A stretch of DNA of 64,000 nucleotides from Mycobacterium sp. 236(2023) (lineage in GTDB: Bacteria; Actinomycetota; Actinomycetes; Mycobacteriales; Mycobacteriaceae): positions 496,001-560,000 of the forward strand of contig NZ_JARSBP010000003.1 of the NCBI RefSeq assembly GCF_029623955.1, in the 5' to 3' direction. Below, one piece after another: positions 1 through 9,700 of the stretch (position 1 is the first letter of the stretch; each line of letters begins with the position of its first letter). The notes under the pieces are model-generated. The model saw only the letters and a list, made by a program, of their open reading frames with translations, ran no database searches and had not been told where the DNA came from. A program made the position numbers and the translations under genes.

Positions 1-9
1 GACGGTCAT
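1..9 (-). CDS. first codons of the next gene (partial, runs off the window)
   Basis: The reverse strand reads ATG ACC GTC from position 9. The ATG shares its last bases with the TGA stop (8-6) of the permease gene, an ATGA overlap typical of translationally coupled operon partners. Only three codons are in the window, so no function can be given. The context suggests a nucleobase or related small-molecule enzyme. Confidence 0.4.
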
Positions 10-1340
10 GCCGACTCTCCACTCATGACGGGCTCGGCTGTCCGAGTGGCCGCAGCTGGTCCGCTGAGATACGACAGCGCCGTAAAGGCGAGGCCACCGA
101 CCACCATGGCGACGACAGCGTCCGAGAGCTGCGGTGCGTACAGGTGGGTCAGGAGCGCGACGACGGCGCCGATGCCCCAGGCGGCGAACGGCTTCCACGC
201 CAGTCCCGACACGCTCGGCGTGCGTCGCGCGGCGAACACCAGCTGGTCGAGGATGATGATCACGCCGATGGGCGGAACGAGGACCCCGAGGAGGCTGAGC
301 CACGTCTCGAAGTAGGACCAGATGCCCGCGACGGCAGCGGCGGTGCCGATGACGCCGAGCACGATCGTCAACTGCCGCATGGTCTTTCCGGTGATGTGGC
401 CGAAGCCGACGGCTCCGTTGTACAGGCAGTGGGCGCAGACGCTGCCCAGGTTGACGAACACGAACAGCACACCGAGGACGAGCAGAACGCCGCTGTTCTC
501 GACCAGCACGTGCAGGAAGTCGCCGCCGGTCTTCTCGGCCGCCGCAGACGCTCCGAGTGCGACGACGAACGCCCCGACGAGCTGGGCGATGAAGTACGCG
601 ATGGGGAATGCGGAGAACGCGGCGAGCGCACCTTCTTTACCGTTGCGCGCCCAGCGGGTGAAATCCGCTGTCATGGTTCCCGAGTCGATGAAGCATGCGA
701 TCGTCATCGTCACGGCGACACCGAAACTGAACGCGCTCACGCCCGCACCGCCGGCGTATGAGAAGGCCGATCCGACGCCGTTGTCCCGTGCGGCGATGAT
801 GACTGCCACGACCCCGAGCGGGATGAACAGCGCTGAGGCGATGACGCCGATCCATGAGATCGCTCTGATGCCGACGAAGGTAAGCGCGACGAACAGGACG
901 CCGGCCAGCAGCGTGATCCACACGGCGCTCCAGCCCATCGAGGCGTTGAGCGTGGAGCCCACCATGCCGGTCTGAAAGGCGAACCAACCGATCACCAGCG
1001 TCGACAGGAATGCCGAGACGATGCGGAAACCCTTGGAGCCGAACGTATCCGCAGCAGTGAGCGCGAAGTTCTTGCCCGATCGGCCGGCGAGATAACTCAA
1101 GGTGCCGACGTAGGCCATCAGGACGAAATCGCCGACGAGGATGGCGATGATGCCGGTGACGAAGCCGAGGTTGTAGACGACGATCCCGGAGAACACTGCC
1201 GAGGTCATGATCATCGGGAAGCCGACCCACACCGCCGAGACGGAGAACAGCGACTTGCGGGCGGAGGCGGGAACGGGTTCGTGCTCGTATTCCTCGCCGA
1301 GTGCGGCGTCGCCCGGGTGGGCGGGAGTGGTGACTGTCAT
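6..1340 (-). CDS. NCS1-type cytosine/purine permease
   Basis: A 444-residue polytopic inner-membrane protein with about 12 hydrophobic segments, of the nucleobase:cation symporter-1 (CodB-like) family, expected to import cytosine, purines or a related ring compound with H+ or Na+. The N-terminal tail of about 30 residues is charged and cytosolic. The first transmembrane region reads VWVGFPMIMTSAVFSG, the usual NCS1 start. The length is normal. The ATG at 1340 has no Shine-Dalgarno sequence; it is preceded directly by the GTATAC repeats, so the mRNA may be leaderless or start further in. The 3' end overlaps the start of another minus-strand gene by ATGA, so it heads an operon. Divergent from an acyl-CoA synthetase gene. 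The substrate cannot be set from sequence. Confidence 0.85.
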   Translation of the reverse strand: MTVTTPAHPGDAALGEEYEHEPVPASARKSLFSVSAVWVGFPMIMTSAVFSGIVVYNLGFVTGIIAILVGDFVLMAYVGTLSYLAGRSGKNFALTAADTFGSKGFRIVSAFLSTLVIGWFAFQTGMVGSTLNASMGWSAVWITLLAGVLFVALTFVGIRAISWIGVIASALFIPLGVVAVIIAARDNGVGSAFSYAGGAGVSAFSFGVAVTMTIACFIDSGTMTADFTRWARNGKEGALAAFSAFPIAYFIAQLVGAFVVALGASAAAEKTGGDFLHVLVENSGVLLVLGVLFVFVNLGSVCAHCLYNGAVGFGHITGKTMRQLTIVLGVIGTAAAVAGIWSYFETWLSLLGVLVPPIGVIIILDQLVFAARRTPSVSGLAWKPFAAWGIGAVVALLTHLYAPQLSDAVVAMVVGGLAFTALSYLSGPAAATRTAEPVMSGESA

Positions 1341-1341
1341 G

Positions 1342-1362
1342 TGTATACAGTCGCGTATACAG
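1342..1362. promoter_or_regulatory. two direct copies of a GTATACAG box in a divergent promoter
   Basis: GTATACAG occurs at 1343-1350 and again at 1355-1362, a 12-bp repeat period. Each holds the palindrome GTATAC. They fill the 5' side of the permease start codon and lie about 50-70 bp before the acyl-CoA synthetase start. TGTATACA-like dyads are typical operators of GntR (FadR-subfamily) regulators. The repeats are seen directly; the regulator is inference. Confidence 0.5.
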
Positions 1363-1413
1363 ATTTCTCAGCGTTAGGCGCGAGTGAAATTCTCGTTACG
1401 CCGTGCGGGGTCG

Positions 1414-2910
1414 ATGAGCCAGAATGGCGGGGTGACCGAAAGCCTTACCGCAAGCATGGCGACAGCGCTGAACAGCTATGGCGGCGGGCAGTGTATCGAG
1501 TTCGAGGGCCGTTGGTACACCGGTGACGAGGTTGCCGCGTACGGCCGCGCAATCGCCACGAAGCTGCGCGATGCCGGCGTCGACGACGACGCGCCGGTCG
1601 GGCTGATCGTCCGTAATCGACTCCAGCACGCCGCGGCCATCGCGGGCTTCCTGGCTGCCGGGCGCACACTGGCGATGATCTACTCCTTCCAGTCACCCGA
1701 GGCGATCGCCCGTGACGTGGAGCAGCTCAACCTCTCTGCCGTGGTGGCCGACCGCGAGGATTGGACGGCAGCGGTCGTTGAGGCCGCGCGCCGGACAGGC
1801 AGTGTTGGGATCGCCATCTCGCTCACCGACCCGACCGTCGCCAGCGTGCCCGGCCTGGAGAAGCGCGACACCACCCGCACTCACGCACCCGCCGAACCTG
1901 GGGTCGCCTTGAAGATCCTGACCAGCGGCACCACCGGGCCGCCGAAACGGCAGGCCATCAAGATCCATGTGCTGGAGCGGACCGTCTTCAGCGTGACCGC
2001 GGGGGAGAAGGCGCCCGGCGACGCTCCACCCGAATTCGCCTACTGGCAGTTCGGTGGCATCGGCGTCTGTCAGCTGATCGCCGGCATCTACAACGGGCGG
2101 CGGATCGCGATGATGGAGCGCTTCAGCGTCCACGGCTGGGTGGATGCGGTGAAGCGACACCGCGTCGCACGCGCGGGCGTGCAGCCGGCTGTGGTGCGGA
2201 TGCTTCTCGACGCCGACGTACCCAAGGCCGACCTGGCTTCGCTGGAGTTCTTGATCAGCGCGTCGGGGCCGCTGGATCCCGAGACCCGCGACGAGTTCGA
2301 GCAGCGTTACGGCATCCCGATCCGGCTGGCCTACGGCGCAACCGAATTCGCCGGGTCGCTGTGTGCGTGGACTCCGGACATGCTGCGCGACTTCGGCGAA
2401 ACGAAGCGCAACAGCGTCGGCCGCGCACTGCCCGACACGGAGCTCAGGATTGTCGACGCCGATACCGGGGCGGTGCTGGCGCCAGGGTCCGAAGGTCTGC
2501 TGGAGGCCAAGGTCGCACCGATCGGCCCTGACTGGATCCGCACCACCGACATCGCCAGCATCGACGACGACGGTTTCGTCACGCTGCATGGGCGTGCCGA
2601 CGGTGCCATCAACCGGGGCGGGTTCAAGGTGCAGCCCGAAGCAGTCAGGCGGGTGCTCATCTCGCACCCGGCCGTGCGTGACGCCTGTGTCGTCGGCGTT
2701 CCCGACGCCCGCCTCGGCCAGGTGCCGTTCGCCGCGATCGAGGTGACCGCGGGTACGGCGGTGCCCTCCGACGACGATCTGAAAGATCTCGTCCGCCAGG
2801 CACTTCCCGTCTACAACGTCCCGATCGCGTTCGCCACGGTCGACGAACTGCCGCGAAACCCGGCGCTCAAGGTGAGCCTTCCGGCCGTCGCTGCGCTGTA
2901 CGGCGGTTAG
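1414..2910 (+). CDS. acyl-CoA synthetase / AMP-dependent ligase (ANL superfamily)
   Basis: About 498 residues, a normal length. It should activate a carboxylic acid with ATP to an acyl-adenylate and pass it to CoA or another thiol. The phosphate-binding loop TSGTTGPPK lies near residue 170, YGATEF near 307 and TTDIA near 377. A hinge segment reads HGRADGAINRGG, followed by the C-terminal lysine in PALKVS near residue 486, the catalytic lysine position of the family. The start is uncertain: GTG 1384, ATG 1414 and GTG 1432 are all in frame and none has a strong ribosome site. The stop is directly abutted by the stop of the next, convergent gene. The acid substrate is unknown. Confidence 0.85.
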   Translation: MSQNGGVTESLTASMATALNSYGGGQCIEFEGRWYTGDEVAAYGRAIATKLRDAGVDDDAPVGLIVRNRLQHAAAIAGFLAAGRTLAMIYSFQSPEAIARDVEQLNLSAVVADREDWTAAVVEAARRTGSVGIAISLTDPTVASVPGLEKRDTTRTHAPAEPGVALKILTSGTTGPPKRQAIKIHVLERTVFSVTAGEKAPGDAPPEFAYWQFGGIGVCQLIAGIYNGRRIAMMERFSVHGWVDAVKRHRVARAGVQPAVVRMLLDADVPKADLASLEFLISASGPLDPETRDEFEQRYGIPIRLAYGATEFAGSLCAWTPDMLRDFGETKRNSVGRALPDTELRIVDADTGAVLAPGSEGLLEAKVAPIGPDWIRTTDIASIDDDGFVTLHGRADGAINRGGFKVQPEAVRRVLISHPAVRDACVVGVPDARLGQVPFAAIEVTAGTAVPSDDDLKDLVRQALPVYNVPIAFATVDELPRNPALKVSLPAVAALYGG

Positions 2911-3336
2911 TTACACCGAGCCCAGATCGGCCGACAGCCAGTGCGCCGTCTTGACGAACACCGCCACGCTTTCCCCGTGCTCGCGGCGGGCGAACTCGAG
3001 ATATCCGTCCACGCTCTCCGGCGGTAGGTAGCGCTTCGTCATCTCGACGAGCTGCTCATCGGTGCCGGGTTCGATGCGCAGCACGGGACCGTCGACAGCG
3101 ACGTAGCGCACCGTCGGCTCGAGGCGTTCGGCCATGATCGACACGAAGCCGCGCTCCTCGATCAGCTGGTGCTTGCGCGAACCTTTGCCCGTGCTGAACC
3201 ACAACTCGCCGCCGGGCGTGTACTGGTACCAGATCGGGACAGTCAGCGGACCCCGGTCGTCGCCGTTGGACACCGACAGTGCACCGATGTGCGGTTCAGC
3301 CAGGAACTGTTCGCGTTCTTCTTTGGAAAGTGCCAT
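2911..3336 (-). CDS. PPOX-class split-barrel flavoprotein, F420- or FMN-dependent
   Basis: A 141-residue protein of the pyridoxamine-5'-phosphate oxidase-like split-barrel class that mycobacteria hold in many copies, usually binding F420, FMN or heme. Typical segments are an N-terminal helix, then GPLTVPIWYQYTPGGELWFST, then SRKHQLIEERGFVSIM and RYVAVDGPV. The length fits a single-domain member. Its stop codon (2911-2913) directly follows the stop of the convergent acyl-CoA synthetase with no bases between, so any termination signals must lie inside coding DNA. It is divergent from an LLM-class oxidoreductase across 77 bp. Substrate unknown. A TIGR-type F420 subfamily is likely but not proven. 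Confidence 0.8.
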   Translation of the reverse strand: MALSKEEREQFLAEPHIGALSVSNGDDRGPLTVPIWYQYTPGGELWFSTGKGSRKHQLIEERGFVSIMAERLEPTVRYVAVDGPVLRIEPGTDEQLVEMTKRYLPPESVDGYLEFARREHGESVAVFVKTAHWLSADLGSV

Positions 3337-3413
3337 GAACCCACGCTACGGATCGAGGGTGACAAATCCGGGCTCGTTACCGCACGCGCGCGCATCGACA
3401 TAGAGTCGGATTC

Positions 3414-4406
3414 ATGCGCTTCGGATTGTTCATCCCGCAAGGCTGGCGACTCGACCTGGTTGGCATCGAACCCCGTGATCAGTGGCGGGTGATGAGCGAC
3501 CTCGCCACCTATGTCGACAGCGGAGACGCCTGGGACTCGCTGTGGGTGTACGACCACTTCCACACCGTCCCGGTGCCGACGGGCGAAGCCACCCACGAGG
3601 CCTGGTCGTTGATGGCCGCCTATGCCGCGACGACGTCGCGGATCAAGCTCGGCCAGATGTGTACGGCGATGAGCTACCGCAATCCCGCCTATCTGGCCAA
3701 GGTCGCAGCGACGGCCGACGTCATCTCGGGCGGACGGGTCCAGATGGGTATCGGCGGCGGTTGGTACGAACACGAGTGGCGCGCATACGGGTACGGATTC
3801 CCCTCAGCAGGAGTGCGGCTCGGCCGCCTCGACGAGGGCGTGCAGATCATGCGCGACGCGTGGCGCGACGGTGTCGTCACGTTCGACGGGAAGCACTATC
3901 AGGTCGACGGTGCGATCGTGGCGCCCAAGCCGTTGCAGGACGACGGGATTCCGCTGTGGATCGCCGGCGGTGGCGAGAAGGTCACGCTCCGCATCGCGGC
4001 GCAGTATGCGCAGTACACCAACTTCACCTCGGAGCCGGAGGGCTTCGCGCACAAGTCGGAGATCCTCGCCGGCCACTGCCGCGACGTCGGAACGGATTTC
4101 GGCGCAATCGTACGATCGGCGAACGTCAACGCCGTCGTCGGGACGTCGGAAGGCGAGGTCAAGGACCGGCTCAGCCGCGTGCGCTCGCGGATCAGCGGAC
4201 TGAGCGGGGAAGCCGCCGCCGACGCGATGCTCAATTCGATGAGCACACCGCAGGCGGGCAGCGGGACGCCGGAACAGCTCGTCGAAGCGCTGCAGAAGCT
4301 GCGGGATCTGGGCTGTGAATACGTCATCTGCTACTTCCCGGAGGCGGCCTATGACCGCTCGGGCATCGAGCTGTTCGAGCGCGAAGTCATCCCCGCGCTG
4401 TCCTGA
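3414..4406 (+). CDS. LLM-class F420-dependent oxidoreductase
   Basis: A 330-residue TIM-barrel protein of the luciferase-like monooxygenase superfamily, which in mycobacteria mostly uses coenzyme F420. Evidence: the opening strand MRFGLFIPQGW, the segment WDSLWVYDHFHTV, the LGQMCTAMSYRNPAYLAK motif of the cofactor region, and GRVQMGIGGGWYEHEW, the usual glycine-rich LLM signature. The end contains GTPEQLVEAL followed by the CEYVICYFP strand. The length is normal. It may reduce or oxidise an unsaturated carbonyl or alcohol; the substrate is unknown. The ATG at 3414 starts the conserved strand, so the start is secure. Confidence 0.85.
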   Translation: MRFGLFIPQGWRLDLVGIEPRDQWRVMSDLATYVDSGDAWDSLWVYDHFHTVPVPTGEATHEAWSLMAAYAATTSRIKLGQMCTAMSYRNPAYLAKVAATADVISGGRVQMGIGGGWYEHEWRAYGYGFPSAGVRLGRLDEGVQIMRDAWRDGVVTFDGKHYQVDGAIVAPKPLQDDGIPLWIAGGGEKVTLRIAAQYAQYTNFTSEPEGFAHKSEILAGHCRDVGTDFGAIVRSANVNAVVGTSEGEVKDRLSRVRSRISGLSGEAAADAMLNSMSTPQAGSGTPEQLVEALQKLRDLGCEYVICYFPEAAYDRSGIELFEREVIPALS

Positions 4407-4687
4407 CATCGCGGACAAGCGCAGACGCGTTCCGTTACGGCAACGGCCGGGGATCCCTTTGGTGCTGGGACCGTCGTGAAAATGGCGGTGTCGGGCGGCC
4501 CGTCCCGGTCTGATGAGCACGGCTAAGCAATTTTCGGCGGTGTAAATTCACCTGCAACCGGTTGCGAAGCCGCTGAACTGCGACTTTAGAGTCGGCTTGG
4601 GACCGGTCGTGTTGCGAAATTGTTGCGTGTGAAAATAAACACAGCGATTACGTTAACGGAGTTGCGTTATTGGCTTAAGCTCAGGGT
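4407..4687. other. noncoding, AT-richer region between convergent genes with four GTTGCG copies
   Basis: No convincing gene was found here. The region is richer in A/T than its surroundings from about 4530. It contains GTTGCG at 4561, 4611, 4622 and 4661, the palindrome GCAACCGGTTGC at 4554-4565, and a small hairpin with arms CGACT and AGTCG (4581-4594). On the plus strand TTGCGA (4612-4617) and TAAACA (4636-4641) are 18 bp apart and could form a promoter for a short RNA ending at the hairpin at 4688-4724. That RNA is a guess. Confidence 0.4.
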
Positions 4688-4724
4688 GCTGGGCGCGCGC
4701 TTGAGGAGACGGCGCGCGCCCAGC
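4688..4724. terminator. strong GC-rich hairpin between convergent genes
   Basis: Perfect 13-bp arms GCTGGGCGCGCGC (4688-4700) and GCGCGCGCCCAGC (4712-4724) with an 11-nt loop. No U-tract follows on either strand, as is common for mycobacterial hairpins. It lies 14 nt after the XPB helicase stop on the minus strand and 281 nt after the plus-strand oxidoreductase, so it can serve both directions. Confidence 0.75.
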
Positions 4725-4738
4725 AAACCAAACCTCCT

Positions 4739-6388
4739 CTAGATCGCCGGCCCCAGCAGGTCGTCGGCGTCCTTGATGACGTACGCATAGCCCTGCTCGG
4801 CGAGGAAGCGCTGCCGGTGCGCGGCGTACTCGGCGTCGAGGCTGTCGCGCGACACGACCGAATAGAAGATGGCACCGCCACCGTCGGCTTTGGGTCGCAA
4901 CAGACGTCCGAGCCGCTGCGCCTCTTCCTGTCGCGAGCCGAATGTGCCCGAAACCTGCACCGCGACACTGGCTTCCGGCAGGTCGATCGAGAAGTTCGCG
5001 ACTTTGGACACGACCAGCGTCCGGATCTCGCCACAACGGAACTTGTCGAAGAGTTCCTCGCGGTCGGCGGTCTTCGTCGACCCCTGGATCACCGGGGCGT
5101 TCAGCTCGGTGCCCAATTCGTCGAGTTGGTCGAGGTAGGCGCCGATGACCAGCGTCGGCTCGTCGGGGTGGCGCTCCAGGATCGACTTCACGACCGCGAT
5201 CTTGGTGTGCGCCGTCGCGCACAACTTGTAGCGCTCCTCCGGTTCTGCGACGGCGTAGAGCATGCGCTCGTTGTCGGTCATCGTGACGCGGACTTCTACG
5301 CATTCTGCGGGCGCGATCCAGCCCTGCGCTTCGATGTCCTTCCATGGCGCGTCGTATCGCTTGGGCCCGATCAGGGAGAAGACGTCGCCCTCGCGACCGT
5401 CCTCCCGGATCAGCGTCGCCGTCAGCCCGAGCCGGCGCCGGGACTGCAGATCCGCCGTCATCCGGAACACCGGTGCGGGAAGCAGGTGCACCTCGTCGTA
5501 GATGATCAGCCCCCAGTCGCGGCTGTCGAACAGTTCCAGATGCTTGTACTCACCCTTGGTGCGGCGGGTGATCACCTGATACGTCGCGATCGTGACCGGA
5601 CGAATCTCCTTGCGCTCGCCGGAGTATTCGCCGATCTCGTTCTCGGTCAACGAGGTCCGTGCGATCAGTTCCCGCTTCCACTGCCGCCCCGCAACGGTGT
5701 TCGTGACGAGGATCAGCGTGGTGGCGCCGGCCTTGGCCATCGCCGCAGCGCCGACAAGCGTCTTGCCCGCCCCGCAGGGCAGCACCACGACACCGGATCC
5801 GCCGTCCCAGAACGAATCGGCGGCCATCTGCTGGTAATCGCGGAGATGCCAACCGTCCTGAGCGAGGTCGATGGGGTGCGCCTCGCCATCGACATAGCCT
5901 GCCAGATCCTCTGCGGGCCAGCCGATCTTGAGCAGCATCTGCTTGACGCGGCCCCGTTCGCTGTTGTGCACGATCACGGTGTCGGCGTCGAGTCGGGCGC
6001 CGAGCATCGGCGCGATCTTCTTGTTGCGCAGCACCTCCTCGAGCACGGCGCGGTCCAGGCTGACGAGCGTCAGTCCGTGCGCGGGATGCTTGACCAACTG
6101 CAGGCGGCCGTACCGCGCCATGGTGTCGACGATGTCGACGAGAAGCGGCTGCGGGACCGCGTACCGGGAGAACGACACCAGCGCGTCGACGACCTGTTCG
6201 GCGTCGTGGCCGGCGGCGCGGGCGTTCCACAGCGCCAGCGGGGTGATCCGGTACGTGTGGATGTGTTCGGGCGCGCGTTCGAGCTCGGCGAACGGGGCGA
6301 TCGCCGCACGCGCCGCGCCGGCTTGCTCATGGTCGACCTCGAGCAGCACCGTCTTGTCGGACTGCACGATCAGCGGGCCGTCAGTCAC
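4739..6388 (-). CDS. ercc3: XPB-type DNA repair helicase
   Basis: A superfamily 2 ATP-dependent 3'-5' DNA helicase, orthologous by sequence and position to M. tuberculosis Rv0861c. Visible motifs are LPCGAGKT (Walker A, near residue 205), YDEVH (DEVH box, near 296), TATL (motif III), VSGTFGSRQEEAQRLGR (motif VI), and the damage-recognition N-terminal domain. About 549 residues if the GTG at 6388 (VTDGPLIV) is the start, matching the roughly 540 of relatives; an ATG at 6433 would add 15 unconserved residues. In M. tuberculosis the next gene is the helicase-domain protein Rv0862c. Here the two are pushed apart by a large secreted-protein gene on the opposite strand. Its cellular role in bacteria is still unclear. 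Confidence 0.93.
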   Translation of the reverse strand: MTDGPLIVQSDKTVLLEVDHEQAGAARAAIAPFAELERAPEHIHTYRITPLALWNARAAGHDAEQVVDALVSFSRYAVPQPLLVDIVDTMARYGRLQLVKHPAHGLTLVSLDRAVLEEVLRNKKIAPMLGARLDADTVIVHNSERGRVKQMLLKIGWPAEDLAGYVDGEAHPIDLAQDGWHLRDYQQMAADSFWDGGSGVVVLPCGAGKTLVGAAAMAKAGATTLILVTNTVAGRQWKRELIARTSLTENEIGEYSGERKEIRPVTIATYQVITRRTKGEYKHLELFDSRDWGLIIYDEVHLLPAPVFRMTADLQSRRRLGLTATLIREDGREGDVFSLIGPKRYDAPWKDIEAQGWIAPAECVEVRVTMTDNERMLYAVAEPEERYKLCATAHTKIAVVKSILERHPDEPTLVIGAYLDQLDELGTELNAPVIQGSTKTADREELFDKFRCGEIRTLVVSKVANFSIDLPEASVAVQVSGTFGSRQEEAQRLGRLLRPKADGGGAIFYSVVSRDSLDAEYAAHRQRFLAEQGYAYVIKDADDLLGPAI

Positions 6389-6767
6389 GATCGCTCCCAC
6401 CCTGGTATCTGGCGAAAAGTCACGTTTTCCCATTATTCAGGTTCGCCCGACATGGGTGCCGTCAGCGCACCCTTCCCACACGCGGACCGATTGTCGCGAC
6501 ACATTGCGGGAATGCCCGTACGCGATCGCCGACGCGCCCGAAAAGCGCCTGGCGCCTCGCGCGCCACAACGCGGCTGGATGCTATTTCACCTGGCCAGGG
6601 TGCCCGTCGTCGGGTTGGATGTTTGCGTTTGCAACAGCCACTTGCGAGACTGTGATCGTGGTCACTATTTTGCTCTAGTGTCATTTCTGCTGTGGGAAAA
6701 GTCCGCCTCGTCGCGGGCGGCCTCCCGGCGGAGTGGGGGTCAACGTATGAACACGGAGGGTCGGCGC
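6389..6767. other. divergent intergenic region with promoter elements
   Basis: It separates the XPB helicase from the large repeat protein. It contains the CRP-type site described separately (6651-6666), two possible -10 elements on the plus strand, TATTTT (6666-6671) and TAGTGT (6676-6681), and the ribosome site GGAGGG at 6755-6760 for the gene at 6768. The first 200 bases hold nothing else that I can assign. Confidence 0.5.
6651..6666 (+). promoter_or_regulatory. CRP/FNR-type binding site
   Basis: TGTGA, six bases, then TCACT: a near-perfect match to the TGTGA-N6-TCACA consensus of the cAMP receptor protein, which mycobacterial CRP (Rv3676 type) shares. It lies about 100 bp before the start of the secreted repeat protein and overlaps or closely precedes the two candidate -10 boxes, so either activation or repression is possible. 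The site is seen; function is inferred. Confidence 0.5.
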
Positions 6768-9700
6768 ATGAGTGGAAATCCCGTACGTCACCGGACTGCC
6801 GGCGCGGACGCTTCGGAAAGCGGGTCACGATTCTGGGCAGCGCCGGGTACCTGCCGAGCGGCGTCGAGGTACGCCGTCTACGTCGGTCGCGTCGGCGCCT
6901 TGGCTGTCTCCCTGGGGATCGGTCTCGCCATCGCCAACTCGGCGACGGGGTTCGCCTCGGCGGAGACCGACTCCGATTCGGGATCGTCGAGCGCACCATC
7001 TGCGTCGACGAAATCCGGCAATGCGCCCTCCGGGCAGGACGACGCAGGCTCGGCGAACGAGTCGGGTGGTGCTGACGGCGACGCGGATGCCCAGGAAGCC
7101 GACACGGGTGACGACGACGCCGATGACGAGGACGTCGACGTCGACGTCGACGAGGACCTCGACGAGGACGATGACGACGCCGAAGCACTGGCCGACCTTG
7201 ATGACGACTCCGACGAGGAACCTGAACCCGAAGGTGCGCCGGCGATAGCCGCGACGAAGCGCGATTCCGTGAAGCCCAGCGCCGCCGTCGAACTCGACGT
7301 CCCCGCCGCCCCCGAAGACGCCGGCGCCGCCGAACCGGCCAAGGTACTCAGCGCCGTGGTGGCGAACGTCGTTGCGCCGCTGGCCGATCCCGAACTACCG
7401 GCGCCGTCGCCCATCGCCGACGGGGTGCTGGCGTACATACGTCGCCTGATCACGCACACCTTCTTCAACAAGACGCCCGTCGTGCGGGGGGTCGAGACGG
7501 AGCAGATCCTGACGGGTCAGACGATCATTACGATCGACGCGTACGACCCCAACGGCGACCCGCTCACCTACGAGATCGTGCAACCCGATACCGGTCTGGT
7601 GTTCCGCGAACCCCTCACGGGTGCCTTCGTGTACACGCCGACGCTGCCGGTCATCGGTGACAGTGTCCCGGTCACGTTCGACGTCATCATCCATGACGAC
7701 TCCGAGCATCTACCCGGCATTCTCGGCACCATCCAGAACCTGCTGCATTCGGTCGCCCGCTTCTTCGGGTTGGCGCAACGCGACAACCTCACGCAAACAG
7801 TCGAATTCGAGTCGCAGCCCATCATTGCGGGTCCCCCCACGCTCGTCGTCGTGGGTGGTCTGCCCTACATCGTCGGCGCCGAGCCTGTCGACCTGCTGCT
7901 GGTCGCGGACATCACAGATGTCGACTCGCCGAACATGAAAGAGGCGACCGTCACCGTCGGCCTCAACCGCCAGAACGGGGACCAACTGCATTATGTGGCG
8001 CCCGACGGCATCACGATCGACGTCGAGCAGGTCAACGACTACACGCTCAAATTCACCGGTGAGGCATCGCAGGCCGACTACGAAACAGCCTTGAAGGCAG
8101 TGACATTCAGCACGACAACAGCCGGTCTCCTCGGCCGTACCGTCGACTTCACCATCACCGACGAACACGGCCTCAACAATCTGGTCCCGGCCTTCGTCGT
8201 GACGGTCGTACTCCCCACCATCCCGCTCGATGCCCCGCCGTCAGTGGTGGCCGTCGGCGGTCTGCCCTACTTCCTGGGCGGCACGCCGGTCAACCTGTTG
8301 TCGGTCGCCGAGATCGTCGACCTGGATTCGGCGTCCCTGAAGAAAGCCATCATCACGATCGGAGATGTGGGCCGGGTGACGGGCGACCAGTTGCAGTACT
8401 CGGCTCCGAGCGGGGTCGATCTCGCCGTGAATCAGGTCAACGCCCACACGATCGAGCTCTCGGGGCTCGCGTCGAAAGCTGACTATGAAAAGGCCCTCAA
8501 GGCAATCACTTTCAGCGCAACCCAGCTTGGGCTCGCGGTCCGGACCGTGGGAATCACGCTCACCGACGCCGATGACATCGACAGCCTCGCGCCCGCGCTC
8601 GTCGCCGCGACGGTCCTTCCGGCCCTCGGAGTCGAGTTACCGCTCATCGTGACTCCGGTGGGACTGCCTGTTCACACGATCGGCAAGCCGCCGGTGAAGC
8701 TGCTGTCGTCTGTTGTCATCGCCAACGCCGACAACGGCGAGCTCAAAGGTGCCGTGGTGACCATCGCGCCTCTGATCCGTCTCGCGGGCGACAAGCTCGG
8801 ATTCGTTGCGGTGCCTGGAAATCCAATCACCGTGGTGCAGAACAACGACTGGACGTTGACCCTGTCGGGTACGGCCACCGTCGAGCAGTACCAGGCGGCC
8901 CTGAAGGCCGTGACATTCAGCACGACACAGGTCGGGCTCCCTCGCACCGTCACGATCAACGTCACCGAAGGGGACGGTGACACCAGCCCCGCGCCCGGCA
9001 CCGTCTTCGCGAATTCCATTCTGCCGCTGCGCCCCACGATCGTCGCGGCGCCGATCCCGCCGACGTACACCATCGGACGGCCGGGTTCGGTGCTCACGCC
9101 TTTAGTGACCATCGAAGACGTCGACTCGACGGTGCTGACAGGTGCCGTCGTGGCGATCGGCGCCGGCCGTCAGGCCGGGGACGCGCTCAGCTACACCCCG
9201 CAGGCGGGCAACCCCATCACCGCTTCGTGGAACGGTACCGACACGCTGACGCTGTCGGGGACGGCGACGGTCGACCAGTACGAGGCCGCGCTGCAGGCGG
9301 TGACATTCTCCGCGACGGGCGGTGCCGGCGTGCTCAGGACGATGTCGATCAATGTCACCGACGACTCCGGACTCACCGCGCTCGTGCCCGGCGTGGCAAC
9401 GGCGTTGGTGAAGGACCCGGACCGCCCGACCGTCGTGACGGTCGGGTTGGCGGCACTGGATTTCCCCACGGTCGGTGAGACGGTCAAACCGATCACCCTC
9501 GCCACGATCGTCGACACCGACTCCCAGGTGCTCAGCGGCGCCTCGGTCAAGATCACCGACAGGTTCACCACCGGCGACACCCTCGCCTACGCCCCGATCG
9601 CAGGCAACCCGATCACCGCGGCCTTCAACACCTCGACCGGCGAGCTAAAACTGACCGGCCCGGGGACCGTCGCGCAATACAAGCAGGCGTTGGAGGCGGT

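Noticed and set aside
4561..4666. Four GTTGCG copies as a CRISPR or iteron array
   Set aside because: The repeats are only six bases and unevenly spaced (50, 11 and 39 bp); no spacers, cas or replication genes are near.
4817..6655. Long plus-strand open frame of about 610 codons
   Set aside because: It lies opposite the XPB helicase gene, has low-complexity Arg/Val/Asp-rich composition and no domain; it is a by-product of high GC.
5928..6767. Upstream extension of the repeat-protein gene to 5928
   Set aside because: It would run antisense through the XPB gene. The ATG at 6768 has a good ribosome site and is followed by the signal-region motif.
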